Origin: Blattabacterium cuenoti
GTDB taxonomy: Bacteria > Bacteroidota > Bacteroidia > Flavobacteriales > Blattabacteriaceae
Direction of reading: 5' to 3'
Assembly (NCBI RefSeq): GCF_014251635.1
Contig: NZ_CP059194.1
Location: 496,001-560,000, forward strand
Length of the DNA: 64,000 nucleotides
Made by a program: the position numbers and the translations under genes. Shown in pieces: positions 53,576 through 63,873 of the stretch (position 1 is its first letter; each line of letters begins with the position of its first letter). Below the pieces are notes generated by a model, which was given only the letters and a program-made list of their open reading frames with translations, searched no databases and was not told the origin of the DNA.

Positions 53576-54772
53576 ATGGCAGAAATAATATACATGCCCC
53601 AATTAAGTGATACAATGAAAGAGGGGACTGTAATCAAATGGAATAAAAAAATAGGAGATAAAGTTTCAGAAGGTGAGATTTTAGCTGAAATAGAGACGGA
53701 TAAAGCAACTCAAGATTTTGAGATAGATGTTAGTGGTGTTTTACTCTTTATTGGAGTAAAAGAAGGAGAAACTACGCGTGTAAATGATGTATTAGCAATT
53801 ATAGGGAAAAAAGAGGAAGACATAAGTCACATAATTTCAAAATTCCAATATAAATATAAAAAAAAAGAACAAGATAATCAGGAGTTTAGGTTAGAAAAAA
53901 ATCAAGAAATAAAAAACGAAAAAAGAAATAAAAAAATATTTATTTCTCCTGTGGCAAAAAAAATGGCTAAAGAAATAGGTATTCCTATAGATGATATAAA
54001 GGGAAGTGGAGAATATGGAAGAATCATTAAAAGAGATATAGAATCTTACGAAAAAATTGACCTTAATCTAAAGAAAAAGGAAAAAGAAAGTGAAAATACT
54101 GTTATTCATTCTTCCATAAGAAAAAAAATAGCAAAACATTTAATTTATTCTAAATTTTCAGCTCCACATTATTATTTATTTAGTGAAATAAATACAGATA
54201 AATTAATTGAATTTAGGAAAAATTTAAATAATAAACTTTCTTCAGAAGAAAAAATATCATTTAATGATATTATTATAAAAGCTGTAGCTCAATCCTTGAA
54301 AAAACATCCTGACATGAATGTTTCATGGGACGACGAAAAAGTTATAATACATTCACATATTCATATTGGAGTAGCAGTAGCTATAAAAGAGGGATTGATT
54401 GTTCCGGTTATTAAAAATGTAGATCAAAAATCATTATTACAAATTTCAAAAGAGATTAGAGATAAAGTATTACGTTCAAAATCAAAAAAAATACAACCAG
54501 AAGAAATAGAAAATAGTACATTCACAGTTTCAAATTTAGGGATGTATGGAATAGAATCTTTTACTTCCATTATCAACATACCTAATACATCTATATTATC
54601 TGTAGGATCTATTATGATGCGTCCAGTTGTAAAAAATTATAAAATTGAAATAGGAAATGTTATGAAAATTACATTATCTTGTGATCATAGAATTATAGAT
54701 GGAGCTAAAGGAAGTGAATACATTCATTCTCTTAGAAATTTTTTAGAAGATCCTATTACTATATTATTTTAA
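53576..54772 (+). CDS. pdhC: Dihydrolipoamide acetyltransferase (E2)
   Basis: Core of the pyruvate dehydrogenase complex. One lipoyl domain at the N-terminus carries Lys43 in EIETDKATQDFE. A peripheral-subunit-binding domain follows at about residues 121-155 (ISPVAKKMAKEIGIPIDDIKGSGEYGRI region), then the catalytic domain ending with the active-site SCDHRIIDGAKG. At 398 residues it has a single lipoyl domain, shorter than many relatives with two or three. The 3' end overlaps the convergent TerC gene by 9 bp. Confidence 0.94.
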   Translation: MAEIIYMPQLSDTMKEGTVIKWNKKIGDKVSEGEILAEIETDKATQDFEIDVSGVLLFIGVKEGETTRVNDVLAIIGKKEEDISHIISKFQYKYKKKEQDNQEFRLEKNQEIKNEKRNKKIFISPVAKKMAKEIGIPIDDIKGSGEYGRIIKRDIESYEKIDLNLKKKEKESENTVIHSSIRKKIAKHLIYSKFSAPHYYLFSEINTDKLIEFRKNLNNKLSSEEKISFNDIIIKAVAQSLKKHPDMNVSWDDEKVIIHSHIHIGVAVAIKEGLIVPVIKNVDQKSLLQISKEIRDKVLRSKSKKIQPEEIENSTFTVSNLGMYGIESFTSIINIPNTSILSVGSIMMRPVVKNYKIEIGNVMKITLSCDHRIIDGAKGSEYIHSLRNFLEDPITILF

Positions 54773-55486
54773 TTTTTTATTTATTCTTTTTTTAATACAT
54801 GATAAAAAAATAGGAAATATAAATATAGAAAAAGTTAATAATGAAAATATTTTTTCAGAAAAAAAAAATAAAAATAAATTAGGAACATATTTTTTTGAAA
54901 AAAAAACAAGTTTAAATCCAAGAATAATAATTACAATAAAGGCTGAATGTTTTAATTCTGTAAATTTTTCCATCAATTTAACAAAAAACTGTGCAATCAA
55001 TCTCATTGAGAATATCCCTATACATACACCTAAAAAAATTAATATCAAGTTTTCTGATAAAGCAACAGAAGCGAAAATATTATCAATGGAAAAAGCTAAA
55101 TCCATTATTTCTATAATGAAAATAACTTTCCAAAAAGAATATTGTGTTTTTTCATTTTTGAAATCCTTTGATAAGGAATTTTTTTTAAAAAAAAAATGAT
55201 TTAATCCTACAAAAATTAAGTAAATCCCTCCTAATGGTTTTAACCACCATATTTTTATTAACATGGAAATAAATAATAAACATATTCCTCTAAAAAAATA
55301 AGCACCAATAATTCCATATTTTATGGCTTTCTTTCTGTCTTTTTTTTTAAGATTGAGAGTCATAGATGCTAATATCGCTGCATTATCTATAGATAAAATG
55401 CTTTCTATTAAAAATAAATTTACTATAATAGAAATAGATAAAACAGGATGATGAATAATTTCTGTAATACTTTTTTCAATATTCAT
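54764..55486 (-). CDS. TerC-family integral membrane protein
   Basis: Six or seven hydrophobic helices and two conserved acidic motifs, ESILSIDNAAILAS (about residues 28-41) and EIMDLAFSIDNIFAS (about 132-146), identify the TerC family. Members export manganese or are linked to tellurium resistance and to metal loading of secreted proteins. At 240 residues it is short of the 250-300 typical. It starts 2 bp after the stop of the ABC exporter on the same strand. Confidence 0.88.
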   Translation of the reverse strand: MNIEKSITEIIHHPVLSISIIVNLFLIESILSIDNAAILASMTLNLKKKDRKKAIKYGIIGAYFFRGICLLFISMLIKIWWLKPLGGIYLIFVGLNHFFFKKNSLSKDFKNEKTQYSFWKVIFIIEIMDLAFSIDNIFASVALSENLILIFLGVCIGIFSMRLIAQFFVKLMEKFTELKHSAFIVIIILGFKLVFFSKKYVPNLFLFFFSEKIFSLLTFSIFIFPIFLSCIKKRINKKLK

Positions 55487-55488
55487 CT

Positions 55489-57318
55489 TTAAAAATTTTG
55501 TAGAGACATTAACTTACTATAAGTTCCTTTTTTTGAAATTAGAGTATTATGTTTTCCTTGTTCTATAATTTTTCCTTTTTCTAAGACAATAATATGATCT
55601 GCATTTTGTATAATGGAAGAAGATAATTTATGCGCTATTACAAGAGATGTTCTATTTTTCATCATTTTATTTAAGGCTTTTTGAACTGTAATTTCAGATT
55701 CTGTATCTAAAGAGGAAGTCGCTTCATCTAAAATCATAATTTTAGGATTTTTAAATACAGCTCGAGCTATGCTAATTCTTTGTTTTTGACCTAAAGATAA
55801 TTTATTTCCGTTATACCCTATGATAGTATCATATCCTTTAGGAAGTTTTTTTATAAAACAATGTGCATTAGCAATTTTAGCTGCTTGTATCACAGAATTT
55901 ATAGATATTTTTTTTTCTGTTCCTAACGCTATATTGTTAAAAACAGAATCATTAAAAAGAACCGGTTCTTGAGTTACAATTCCTAATAATTTTCTATAAT
56001 CTTTAATTTTTAAATATTTAATGTTAGTCCCATCTACAGTAATTTCTCCAGATGTTACATCATAAAAATTAGCCAATAAATTAGCAATAGTCGATTTTCC
56101 ACTACCAGATCTACCTACTAATACTACGGTTTTTCCTTTTTTTAAGGAAAAACTTAAATCTTGAATCAAGATTAATTTATTGTAAGTAAATGATACATTA
56201 CGAAATAATATTTCATTTTCAAAATTAAAAATAGATTTATATATAATTTTTTCATTTGATACACATCTAGTATTCAATATCTCTACTATACGTTCTGCAG
56301 CTGCTTTTCCTTTTTGAATATTGGATATAGAATTAACTAAACTTTTTGCTGGATTAATAATTTGAAAAAAAAGTCCTATAAAAGGGAAAAGTATCTCTGG
56401 CGCCATTCCTTTTTTTTCTAAAAAAAGTTTTCCTCCATACCAAATAATTAAAATCATTGTAATTGAACCCAAAAATTCACTCATAGGAGAAGCTAATTCT
56501 TTTTTTCTATTAACCCGATCAGAAAGTATTTTCTGGTATTCAGATACTTGTTCAAAGCGTTTTTGCATTTGATTTTCAGCATGGAAAATATTTATAATTT
56601 TAATAGAATTTAAAGTTTCTTCTATAACAGAAAATAATTTTCCTAATTGGTTTTGAGCTCCTCTTGCATCTTTTTTTAAGCTATTTCCTATAATAGATAA
56701 AAAAATTGCCATTAAAGGAAACAATAAAAAAGCAAATAACGTTAATTGATAACTCATAAAAAATAAGGTTAGTAAATGAAAAGCGACCATAATAGGAGAA
56801 CTAATCAAATTAGCTAAAGAACCAACAATAGATACCTCTATTTCATTAACATCATTAGATAATCTAGACATTAAATCTCCACTTCTCTTATTTGAAAAAA
56901 AAATTATGGGTAAAGAAAGTATTTTTTTATGAAAATCGTTTCGAATATTTCGAACGATAGAAGTTTTTATTCCTATTAAAAAATATTCCGCCAAATATCG
57001 AAAAATATTTCGAATAAAAAAAAGTAGAATAATAAAAACGCAAAATATAGCTAAAGTGTTTATTTTTCCATATTTATATAACAGTATTTTTATATAATCA
57101 TGAAAATATTTAATAATGAAATCGAAAAATACATTAAAAGAATTAAAAAATGTTGTTTTATTTTTGTATTCAGAAGATTCAAGTAAAATACTTAATACAG
57201 GAGAAATCGATATAATGGATATAACTGAAAATAAAGAATATAAAAAATTACATGATATATTAATGATATAATGATATTTATAGGGCTTTGAATAAGCTAA
57301 AATTTTTTTCAAGTGCAT
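55489..57318 (-). CDS. ABC exporter, MsbA-like (fused permease-ATPase)
   Basis: Half-transporter with six transmembrane helices (residues 1-320) and a C-terminal ATPase. Walker A VGRSGSGKST is at about 393-402, the Q-loop is TQEP, the signature is LSLGQKQRISIARA, and Walker B is IMILDEATSSLD. The layout fits MsbA-type lipid A flippases or related multidrug exporters. At 609 residues it is full length. A lipid A role would fit an organism that keeps LPS transport (a probable lptC lies at the right edge), but is not proven. Confidence 0.9.
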   Translation of the reverse strand: MHLKKILAYSKPYKYHYIINISCNFLYSLFSVISIISISPVLSILLESSEYKNKTTFFNSFNVFFDFIIKYFHDYIKILLYKYGKINTLAIFCVFIILLFFIRNIFRYLAEYFLIGIKTSIVRNIRNDFHKKILSLPIIFFSNKRSGDLMSRLSNDVNEIEVSIVGSLANLISSPIMVAFHLLTLFFMSYQLTLFAFLLFPLMAIFLSIIGNSLKKDARGAQNQLGKLFSVIEETLNSIKIINIFHAENQMQKRFEQVSEYQKILSDRVNRKKELASPMSEFLGSITMILIIWYGGKLFLEKKGMAPEILFPFIGLFFQIINPAKSLVNSISNIQKGKAAAERIVEILNTRCVSNEKIIYKSIFNFENEILFRNVSFTYNKLILIQDLSFSLKKGKTVVLVGRSGSGKSTIANLLANFYDVTSGEITVDGTNIKYLKIKDYRKLLGIVTQEPVLFNDSVFNNIALGTEKKISINSVIQAAKIANAHCFIKKLPKGYDTIIGYNGNKLSLGQKQRISIARAVFKNPKIMILDEATSSLDTESEITVQKALNKMMKNRTSLVIAHKLSSSIIQNADHIIVLEKGKIIEQGKHNTLISKKGTYSKLMSLQNF

Positions 57319-57436
57319 TCATTTAATTTTCTTAAATCCCAATATAATAAATATAGCTATAAAAATTTTTTAATCTGTTAATAAAATAATAATTTCATAT
57401 ATAATTTTTTTATGCTAAATGTAAATCGATGGTAAT

Positions 57437-60181
57437 ATGAATGTAAGAAACTTTTTTACAATTTTTGTAACCATAATACTGACTACAATTTGTTTATATT
57501 ATATATTATCTATTATTGTAAATAATAAAAATAATACAAAAAATTTAAATCTAGGATTAGATTTAAAAGGAGGAATAAGTATGATTTTAGATATTTCTGA
57601 AAAAGATTTATTAAAAAAATTTTCTGAAAATTCTCAAAATTTTGTTTTTCTAAAAGCGTTAGAAAATGCAGATAAGAAAAAAAAAGAAAACCCAAATACA
57701 GATTATTTGTCATTTTTCATGAATTCCTTTAATCAAGAGATTAATAATAATAAATTAGATATCAATTTATCTTCTCCAAATTTATTTGGAAATAAATCAA
57801 ATTTCGAAGAAATTGATCCTAATAGTTCTGATTCAGAAGTAAAAAAATTTTTAAGAAAAAAAATAGAATCATCTATAATTTCTATTCAGAATATTTTGAG
57901 ATCCAGAATAGATAGATTCGGAATCATTCAACCCAATATTCAAAGAATCAAAAATTCTAATCGAATTTTAATAGAACTATCTGGAATAAAAAATATAAAT
58001 AGAATCAAAAATATTTTAGAAAAAAAAGCGGAATTACATTTTTTTGAAACTTATAATATTCAAGAAATTATTTCGTATTTCAATGTAATCAATAAATTTT
58101 ATGATAAAAAACATTCTAAAATAAAAAAACATTTTATAGATCTTTTGAATATTCCACTCATTAAATCTTCAAATGTAGTCGGATTAGTTCATATAAACTA
58201 TCAAAAAATTATTTCTGATTTTCTAAATTCTTCGGAAGCTAGAAATTATTTACCATATGATTTACATGATGTAAAATTTTTATGGGGATATAAAAAATTA
58301 GATAATTTTTTTCAATTATTTGCTGTAAAAATCAATAATGAAAATACATATGATTCTTTAAATGGAGATATAGTGACTCATGCTTATAAATCTTTTGGTC
58401 CTTTAAATGAAATATCCATAAATATCAAAATGAATCAAGAAGGAACTAAAAAATGGAAAATATTTACAGAGAAAAATATAGGAAAAAGTATCGCAATAGT
58501 GCTTGATAATTTAGTGTATGCAGTTCCTGTAGTAAAATCAGTTATTCCAAATGGAATGTCTCAAATATATGGACATTTTTCAATACAAGAATCTAATGAT
58601 TTAATAAATGTGTTAAATACAGGAGAATTACCTACTTCTGTAAAAATTGTTCAAACTGATATTATCGGTCCTTCTTTGGGTAAAGAATCTATTAGAAAAG
58701 GGATCATATCTTTTTTGATTTCCTTATTTTTTGTATTTACTTGGATGTTTTTTTATTATTCCATTCCAGGATTATATGCTAATATTATCCTCTTTTTTAA
58801 TATAATATTTATTTTTGGAATTCTCATTTCTATGAATGCTGTATTGACCTTTCCTGGTATCGCGGGAATTATACTAACATTAGCAATGTCCATGGATGCT
58901 AATATTTTGATTTATGAAAAGATTAAAGAAAATATAAAAAAGAAAATTTATATATTAACATCTATTCATAATAGTTACACATTACATGGAGCTTTATCTT
59001 CTATTATAGATGGACAAATCACAACTTTATTATGTGGAATAATTTTATTTTATTTTGGTATAGGACCAATACGAGGATTCGCTACAACCTTAATTATTGG
59101 AATTATGATATCTATGTTTACTTCCATTTGTTTAGGAAGGTTGTTCTTAGAATGGCATTTAAAAAAATATAAAAAAATTTCTTTTAGAAAAAAGATATCA
59201 ATTTTTATTTTGAATAAAATTAAAAATATGCAATATGATTTTTTGTCCAGAAGAAAATGGGTTTACATGATTTCTTGTATTCTTATAATTGTTAGTATAC
59301 TATCTTTTTTTTTCAAAGGATTCAATATGGGTTTAGATTTCGTTGGGGGTCGTTCTTATGTAATTCTTTTTGATCGTAAAATGGTACCTGAAAAAATTTC
59401 AGAAATTTTGTCGAGAACATTTATAGAAAATGGAAAACCTTCTTTTCCTAGGGTACAAACATTCGGAGATAAAAATCAACTTAAAATAGTTACCAAATAT
59501 AAAATTTGGGAAGAAAATAATCAAATAGACGAAATAATTTTAAGAAAGATGTTTTCAGCTTTAAAAAATTTTTTTCCTATAAATTTTGAGGACTTTAGAA
59601 ATATCAAAAAAAATAAATCATTAGGTATTTTATCTATTGAAAAAGTAGGCCCTACAGTAGCTGTAGATATGACTCATAAAGCTTTTCTTTCTATTATGAT
59701 TTCTTTAATAGGGATTTTTATATACATTTTTATAAGATTTAAAAAATGGGAATTTGGAATAGGTGCAATTATTTCTTTAATTCATGATTCAATTATTGTT
59801 CTTGGAATATTTTCATTTTTTCACGAAAAATTTCCTATTCTGGAAATAGATCAAACTTTTATAGCCGCTTTATTAACGATAGTAGGTTATTCAATTAATG
59901 ATACCGTAATAGTTTATGATAAAATTAGACAAATTTCAAAAAAAACATCATTTATAATGAAAGAAACTATAAATAAAGGGATATCTAGTACTCTGAGTAG
60001 AACTATAAATACTTCTTTTCTCACTTTATTAGTAATTTTAATTATTTTCTTATTTGGAGGAAAAGTACTTCATAGTTTTATGTTAGCTTTATTTATTGGA
60101 ATTAGTGTGGGAACTTATTCCTCTATATTTATAGCTCCATCTATAGTATATGATTTTTGTAAAAAAAATGTAAAAAAATGA
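57437..60181 (+). CDS. secDF: Fused protein-export protein SecDF
   Basis: Proton-driven helper of Sec secretion. The SecD half begins with LNLGLDLKGGISMILDIS (residues about 35-52), a large periplasmic domain follows (about 60-400), then helices with the conserved ATLTAMSMDANILIYEKI-type motif (here ILTLAMSMDANILIYEKIKE). The SecF half starts near residue 600 with NMGLDFVGGRSYVI and has GYSINDTVIVYDKIR. Fusion in one chain is normal in Bacteroidota. At 914 residues it is short of many relatives. tatA overlaps its end by 4 bp. Confidence 0.95.
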   Translation: MNVRNFFTIFVTIILTTICLYYILSIIVNNKNNTKNLNLGLDLKGGISMILDISEKDLLKKFSENSQNFVFLKALENADKKKKENPNTDYLSFFMNSFNQEINNNKLDINLSSPNLFGNKSNFEEIDPNSSDSEVKKFLRKKIESSIISIQNILRSRIDRFGIIQPNIQRIKNSNRILIELSGIKNINRIKNILEKKAELHFFETYNIQEIISYFNVINKFYDKKHSKIKKHFIDLLNIPLIKSSNVVGLVHINYQKIISDFLNSSEARNYLPYDLHDVKFLWGYKKLDNFFQLFAVKINNENTYDSLNGDIVTHAYKSFGPLNEISINIKMNQEGTKKWKIFTEKNIGKSIAIVLDNLVYAVPVVKSVIPNGMSQIYGHFSIQESNDLINVLNTGELPTSVKIVQTDIIGPSLGKESIRKGIISFLISLFFVFTWMFFYYSIPGLYANIILFFNIIFIFGILISMNAVLTFPGIAGIILTLAMSMDANILIYEKIKENIKKKIYILTSIHNSYTLHGALSSIIDGQITTLLCGIILFYFGIGPIRGFATTLIIGIMISMFTSICLGRLFLEWHLKKYKKISFRKKISIFILNKIKNMQYDFLSRRKWVYMISCILIIVSILSFFFKGFNMGLDFVGGRSYVILFDRKMVPEKISEILSRTFIENGKPSFPRVQTFGDKNQLKIVTKYKIWEENNQIDEIILRKMFSALKNFFPINFEDFRNIKKNKSLGILSIEKVGPTVAVDMTHKAFLSIMISLIGIFIYIFIRFKKWEFGIGAIISLIHDSIIVLGIFSFFHEKFPILEIDQTFIAALLTIVGYSINDTVIVYDKIRQISKKTSFIMKETINKGISSTLSRTINTSFLTLLVILIIFLFGGKVLHSFMLALFIGISVGTYSSIFIAPSIVYDFCKKNVKK

Positions 60182-60447
60182 AAAATTTTTTATTTATTAG
60201 TATAGAAGAAAGTTTCTTTATCATTTTTATAGCTATACTTGTTTTTGGTCCTAAAAAAATACCAGAGATAGCTCGTGGATTAGGAGAAGGAATACGGTAC
60301 TTAAAAAACGCCAAAACAAAAATTAAAAATGAAATTATTAAAAATAATATTGATCAATCTATAAAAGAAGAAATTTATAATCATAAAGATGAAAATAAAA
60401 AAGTAAAAAAATATACACCTCCTTATTCTATAAAACGAAATAATTAG
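60178..60447 (+). CDS. tatA: Twin-arginine translocation protein TatA/TatB family
   Basis: An 89-residue protein with one N-terminal hydrophobic helix (about residues 4-23), the hinge motif FGPKKIPEIARGLGEGIRYLKNAK, and a basic amphipathic C-terminus. It would build the Tat pore for folded proteins. It starts in a four-base overlap with the secDF stop, so the two export systems are translationally coupled. No tatC is in this window, so whether Tat works here depends on a gene elsewhere. Its end overlaps the convergent foldase gene by 4 bp. Confidence 0.88.
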   Translation: MKNFLFISIEESFFIIFIAILVFGPKKIPEIARGLGEGIRYLKNAKTKIKNEIIKNNIDQSIKEEIYNHKDENKKVKKYTPPYSIKRNN

Positions 60448-62576
60448 ATATTATTTTTTCTATAATCTTTGATATTAGATTTTTCAATTAACACATTTCC
60501 TATTTTTTCTAAAATATTTTTTCTTAAGTCAGCATTTAAAGATTCTATTTCAGAAGAGAGATAGGAAAGCTTTTTAGATGTATTAAAACGTTTTAATGTT
60601 CTTATAAAAAAAATCCCCCTTTCTCCTAATATTGGTTTAGAGGTCTTATATAATTTTGATGAAAAAGCATATCCTATTACTTTAGGTTCTTTGTAATTTT
60701 TTATCATAGATTGATAAAAATTGATTTTACAAGATTTATTTATTTTTTTTCTAAAAAAATAAGCTATTTCTTCCAAACTTATATGTTTGTTTTTCATTAT
60801 ATTATATAAATAATGACTTATTTTTTTATTTAAAAGGAAAGGAGATATATTATTTTTTATTTCTTCAATAGGATATCCTTTTTTTTGAATTTTAGATAAA
60901 AAAACCATAATATAATCTTTATTATAAGCGGAAAAAATTTTTACATCTCCTTCTTTTCTATTTTTTTCATAAGACCAATTTATAATTTCTTGATCCAATT
61001 CAGTATTCAAGTCCTGAATGTTCCATTGATGATTTTTTATTTCTTTTAAAAAGATTGTTTCATATTTCTTTTTTCTTGCATTATTAATAAATGTATTCAA
61101 ATTTGAATTTTTATTTTCTTTCATAAATTTAATAATCTTTTGGTAAAGAATATCTTCCGTTTTTTTTGATGGAGTTAGTGTTTTAATTATTATGGCAAAT
61201 TGATAAGCAGGTTTGATATCTTTTATATCGTCTATTCTGATAATATGATATCCAAATTTAGTTTCCGTTAAACCTATTGTCCCTTTTTTATTTTTTAAAG
61301 AAAAAAAATCAAATGATTCCTTACCTTTAAATGCTTCATTTTGCTCTTCATATTTGATCCATCCTAAATTTCCTTTATTTTTTTTTGTATTGACAATATC
61401 ATCAGATTTTTCCCATACTAAAGAATTAAATCTATCAGGATTTTTGATTACAATATCATATATTGTTTTCGCTATTTCTTCAGCTTTTTTCTTAGTCCTA
61501 TTATTATAAAAACGTACAGCTTCCTTATGAGAAATCAATATATGACTAGATAAAACAGAATTATATACCATTTTTTTTCCAGTAAGTTTAGCCATGATAT
61601 AAATATTGTCATCTTTAAAAGGCCCAAACATACTCCCTACTTGATTTTTTTTTTCCACAAAATGTTTCAAAAAAAGAGGTAAATTATTTTTCAAATAAAA
61701 ATTTGAATCAAAAGGTTTTTCAGACTGATTTGTAACGATTATAGAATTATGATTGGAAGATTTAAATTTATTAAATAATTTTTTTATTTTCAAATCCATA
61801 TTTTTTTCGTCATCTAATGATGGATGAGAACGAAAAATTATAAAACTGAGATTTCTTAAATTTTCTTTTTTATAAAGAAATTTATTTTTTTTAATAAAAT
61901 CGTAAATATCATGACTTTGTATTTTATAATATTTTTTTTCTATGTCTGAATAAGGAATGAATACATAATCAATTATGGAAAATTGATTTTTATCTCTATA
62001 ATTTAATAGAGCTTCTATAAAAGAAGTATTTAATCCATACATCAACATTTCTATATATTTTTTTGCAACAATTCTTTTTGGAATACTATTCTTTTCATAC
62101 AACCAAATATTTTTTTCTGCTTCTATTTGAGGCGTTAAACTAGAAGGTAATTTTTCCAAGTTTTTTAAATAAAATTGAAATTTATTCATGTCCATTTTTC
62201 CTTTTTCATTTTGAAAATCAATAATTTTGCTATATATTGATTGCTTTTCTATTGCTTTCCAAAAATCTTTTTTTGTACTTGTAATACCTAATTTTTTAGC
62301 TTGCTGATTCATCACTTTTTCATGAACTAATAGTTTCCAAGCCTCATTTTTCAAATGCTCATCAACTTCATCTTCACGAAATTGTTTCAAAAATTGAAAA
62401 TAATCAAGATATTCTTTTAAAAAAATGTTATCTCTATTTACTTTTCCAATAACAGTGGAATTTTCAGTAAAAAATTTCAGCAGAATATTAGGATCTAATA
62501 TAAAAAATAGCAAAGATATGCTTATAAAAAAGAAAACTAACCATGTATTTTTTCTTATTTTCTCTAAAAAACTCAT
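60444..62576 (-). CDS. PpiD-like periplasmic peptidyl-prolyl isomerase
   Basis: A membrane-anchored foldase: one N-terminal helix (WLVFFFISISLLFFILD, residues 12-28), a SurA-N-like region with Gln/Ala-rich helices (about 35-180), and a parvulin domain at about residues 345-460 (SHILISHKEAVRFYNN through GTIGLTETKFGYHIIRID). At 710 residues it matches Bacteroidota PpiD-like proteins. It assists folding of outer-membrane or secreted proteins. It is encoded 1 bp after the CNNM gene, a pairing common to Flavobacteriales. Confidence 0.9.
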   Translation of the reverse strand: MSFLEKIRKNTWLVFFFISISLLFFILDPNILLKFFTENSTVIGKVNRDNIFLKEYLDYFQFLKQFREDEVDEHLKNEAWKLLVHEKVMNQQAKKLGITSTKKDFWKAIEKQSIYSKIIDFQNEKGKMDMNKFQFYLKNLEKLPSSLTPQIEAEKNIWLYEKNSIPKRIVAKKYIEMLMYGLNTSFIEALLNYRDKNQFSIIDYVFIPYSDIEKKYYKIQSHDIYDFIKKNKFLYKKENLRNLSFIIFRSHPSLDDEKNMDLKIKKLFNKFKSSNHNSIIVTNQSEKPFDSNFYLKNNLPLFLKHFVEKKNQVGSMFGPFKDDNIYIMAKLTGKKMVYNSVLSSHILISHKEAVRFYNNRTKKKAEEIAKTIYDIVIKNPDRFNSLVWEKSDDIVNTKKNKGNLGWIKYEEQNEAFKGKESFDFFSLKNKKGTIGLTETKFGYHIIRIDDIKDIKPAYQFAIIIKTLTPSKKTEDILYQKIIKFMKENKNSNLNTFINNARKKKYETIFLKEIKNHQWNIQDLNTELDQEIINWSYEKNRKEGDVKIFSAYNKDYIMVFLSKIQKKGYPIEEIKNNISPFLLNKKISHYLYNIMKNKHISLEEIAYFFRKKINKSCKINFYQSMIKNYKEPKVIGYAFSSKLYKTSKPILGERGIFFIRTLKRFNTSKKLSYLSSEIESLNADLRKNILEKIGNVLIEKSNIKDYRKNNI

Positions 62577-62577
62577 T

Positions 62578-63873
62578 TTAAACTTTTTTTTTCAGAAAAA
62601 TTTCTTCTATTTTATTTTTAGATACTTTTTTAATTTCTATATAAAAATTTTTATTGATAACAATTTTATCTCCATATTTTGGAATGTCTCCTGTATAAGT
62701 AACGATCAATCCTCCTAAAGTTTCATATTTATCAGATTGAGGAAGATCTAAATTATATTTAGCATTGATAAAATCAATTTCTAAACGTGCAGAAAATAAA
62801 AATTCATAATCATTTAATTTATTATCTAGTAATAAATTTTCATCATGTTCATCTTTTATATCTCCAATAAACTCTTCTAAAATATCTTCCATAGTTATCA
62901 TTCCTGCAGTCCCCCCATATTCATCTAATACTATAGCAATACTTCTTTTTTTTTTAATTAAAAGATCCATGATTTCTCTAATAGGAGTTGTTATATAAAC
63001 TGATTCTACTGATCGAATTATAGATTCGATATTTTTTGGTTTTTTAAATAACTCTAAATAATGAATATAACCAATAATGTTATCTATATTATTTTTATAA
63101 ATCACTATTTTAGATAAGCCACTTTCAGTAAATATATTTCTGATATTATTTATAGAAGAAAATATTAGATTAGAAGAAACTATTTCTTTTCTGGGAACCA
63201 TACATTCTCGTGCTTTTTTTTCAGAAAAATCCAGTGCTTTATGAAAAATTTCAATTTCAGATTCCAAAAATTCTTTTCCTTTTATATTTTTTTCTATGTT
63301 TTCTGATAAAAAATAAACTAAATCTTCTTTATCAAAAATTTTCTTTTTATCATTTTCTTTTTCTCCTAAAATTTTCAAAAAAACATTAGAAATACAAATA
63401 ATGGAGTTTGTAATAGGAGAAAATATTTTATATATTACATATACAGGGACAATGAATAAACTTAACAATTCATTTGAATACACACTGAATATTATTTTTG
63501 GAATAAATTCTCCAATAATTAAAATGATAGTCGCAGAAAAAATTGATTCTAAAAAAATCATCCATAAAGAATTATCCAAAAATTCTTTTGGAAAAATAGA
63601 CAAAAACAATTTTCCCATATAAATCCCATATATAACTAAAGATATGGTATTTCCAATTACCATTGTAGTGATAAATTTTTTGGAATTGTTTATACTTTTT
63701 GAAAGAAGTTTAGAATGAAAAGAACCTTTTTTATTTTCTTTTTCTATTTCTATTTGAAATAAACTGGAAGAAATCAATGCCATTTCCATACCAGAAAAAA
63801 AAGCAGATACTAGTATAGTAATAAAAACTATACTAATATGAAAAATTATATTATTTAATAGGTAAAGTTCCAC
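62578..63873 (-). CDS. CNNM/CorC-type transporter (hemolysin family)
   Basis: Three or four N-terminal helices form a CNNM domain (residues 1-190, SAFFSGMEMALISSS near 24), followed by two CBS domains (about 205-335, VLDEYGGTAGMITMEDILEEFIGDI) and a CorC/HlyC C-terminal domain (about 350-430). Members transport or sense Mg2+ or other divalent ions; the hemolysin name is historical. The start is a GTG at 63873, overlapping the upstream gene by 23 bp. GldE-type relatives have a different N-terminus, so I do not call it gldE. Confidence 0.88.
   Translation of the reverse strand: MELYLLNNIIFHISIVFITILVSAFFSGMEMALISSSLFQIEIEKENKKGSFHSKLLSKSINNSKKFITTMVIGNTISLVIYGIYMGKLFLSIFPKEFLDNSLWMIFLESIFSATIILIIGEFIPKIIFSVYSNELLSLFIVPVYVIYKIFSPITNSIICISNVFLKILGEKENDKKKIFDKEDLVYFLSENIEKNIKGKEFLESEIEIFHKALDFSEKKARECMVPRKEIVSSNLIFSSINNIRNIFTESGLSKIVIYKNNIDNIIGYIHYLELFKKPKNIESIIRSVESVYITTPIREIMDLLIKKKRSIAIVLDEYGGTAGMITMEDILEEFIGDIKDEHDENLLLDNKLNDYEFLFSARLEIDFINAKYNLDLPQSDKYETLGGLIVTYTGDIPKYGDKIVINKNFYIEIKKVSKNKIEEIFLKKKV

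Noticed and set aside
52526-54772. Missing E1 beta gene as a sign of a broken pyruvate dehydrogenase
   Set aside because: Flavobacteria commonly carry pdhB apart from pdhA and the E2 gene, so its absence here is not informative.
55489-57318. ABC exporter as a bacteriocin or peptide secretion system
   Set aside because: No peptidase C39 domain, no membrane-fusion partner and no precursor peptide nearby; MsbA-like housekeeping is simpler.
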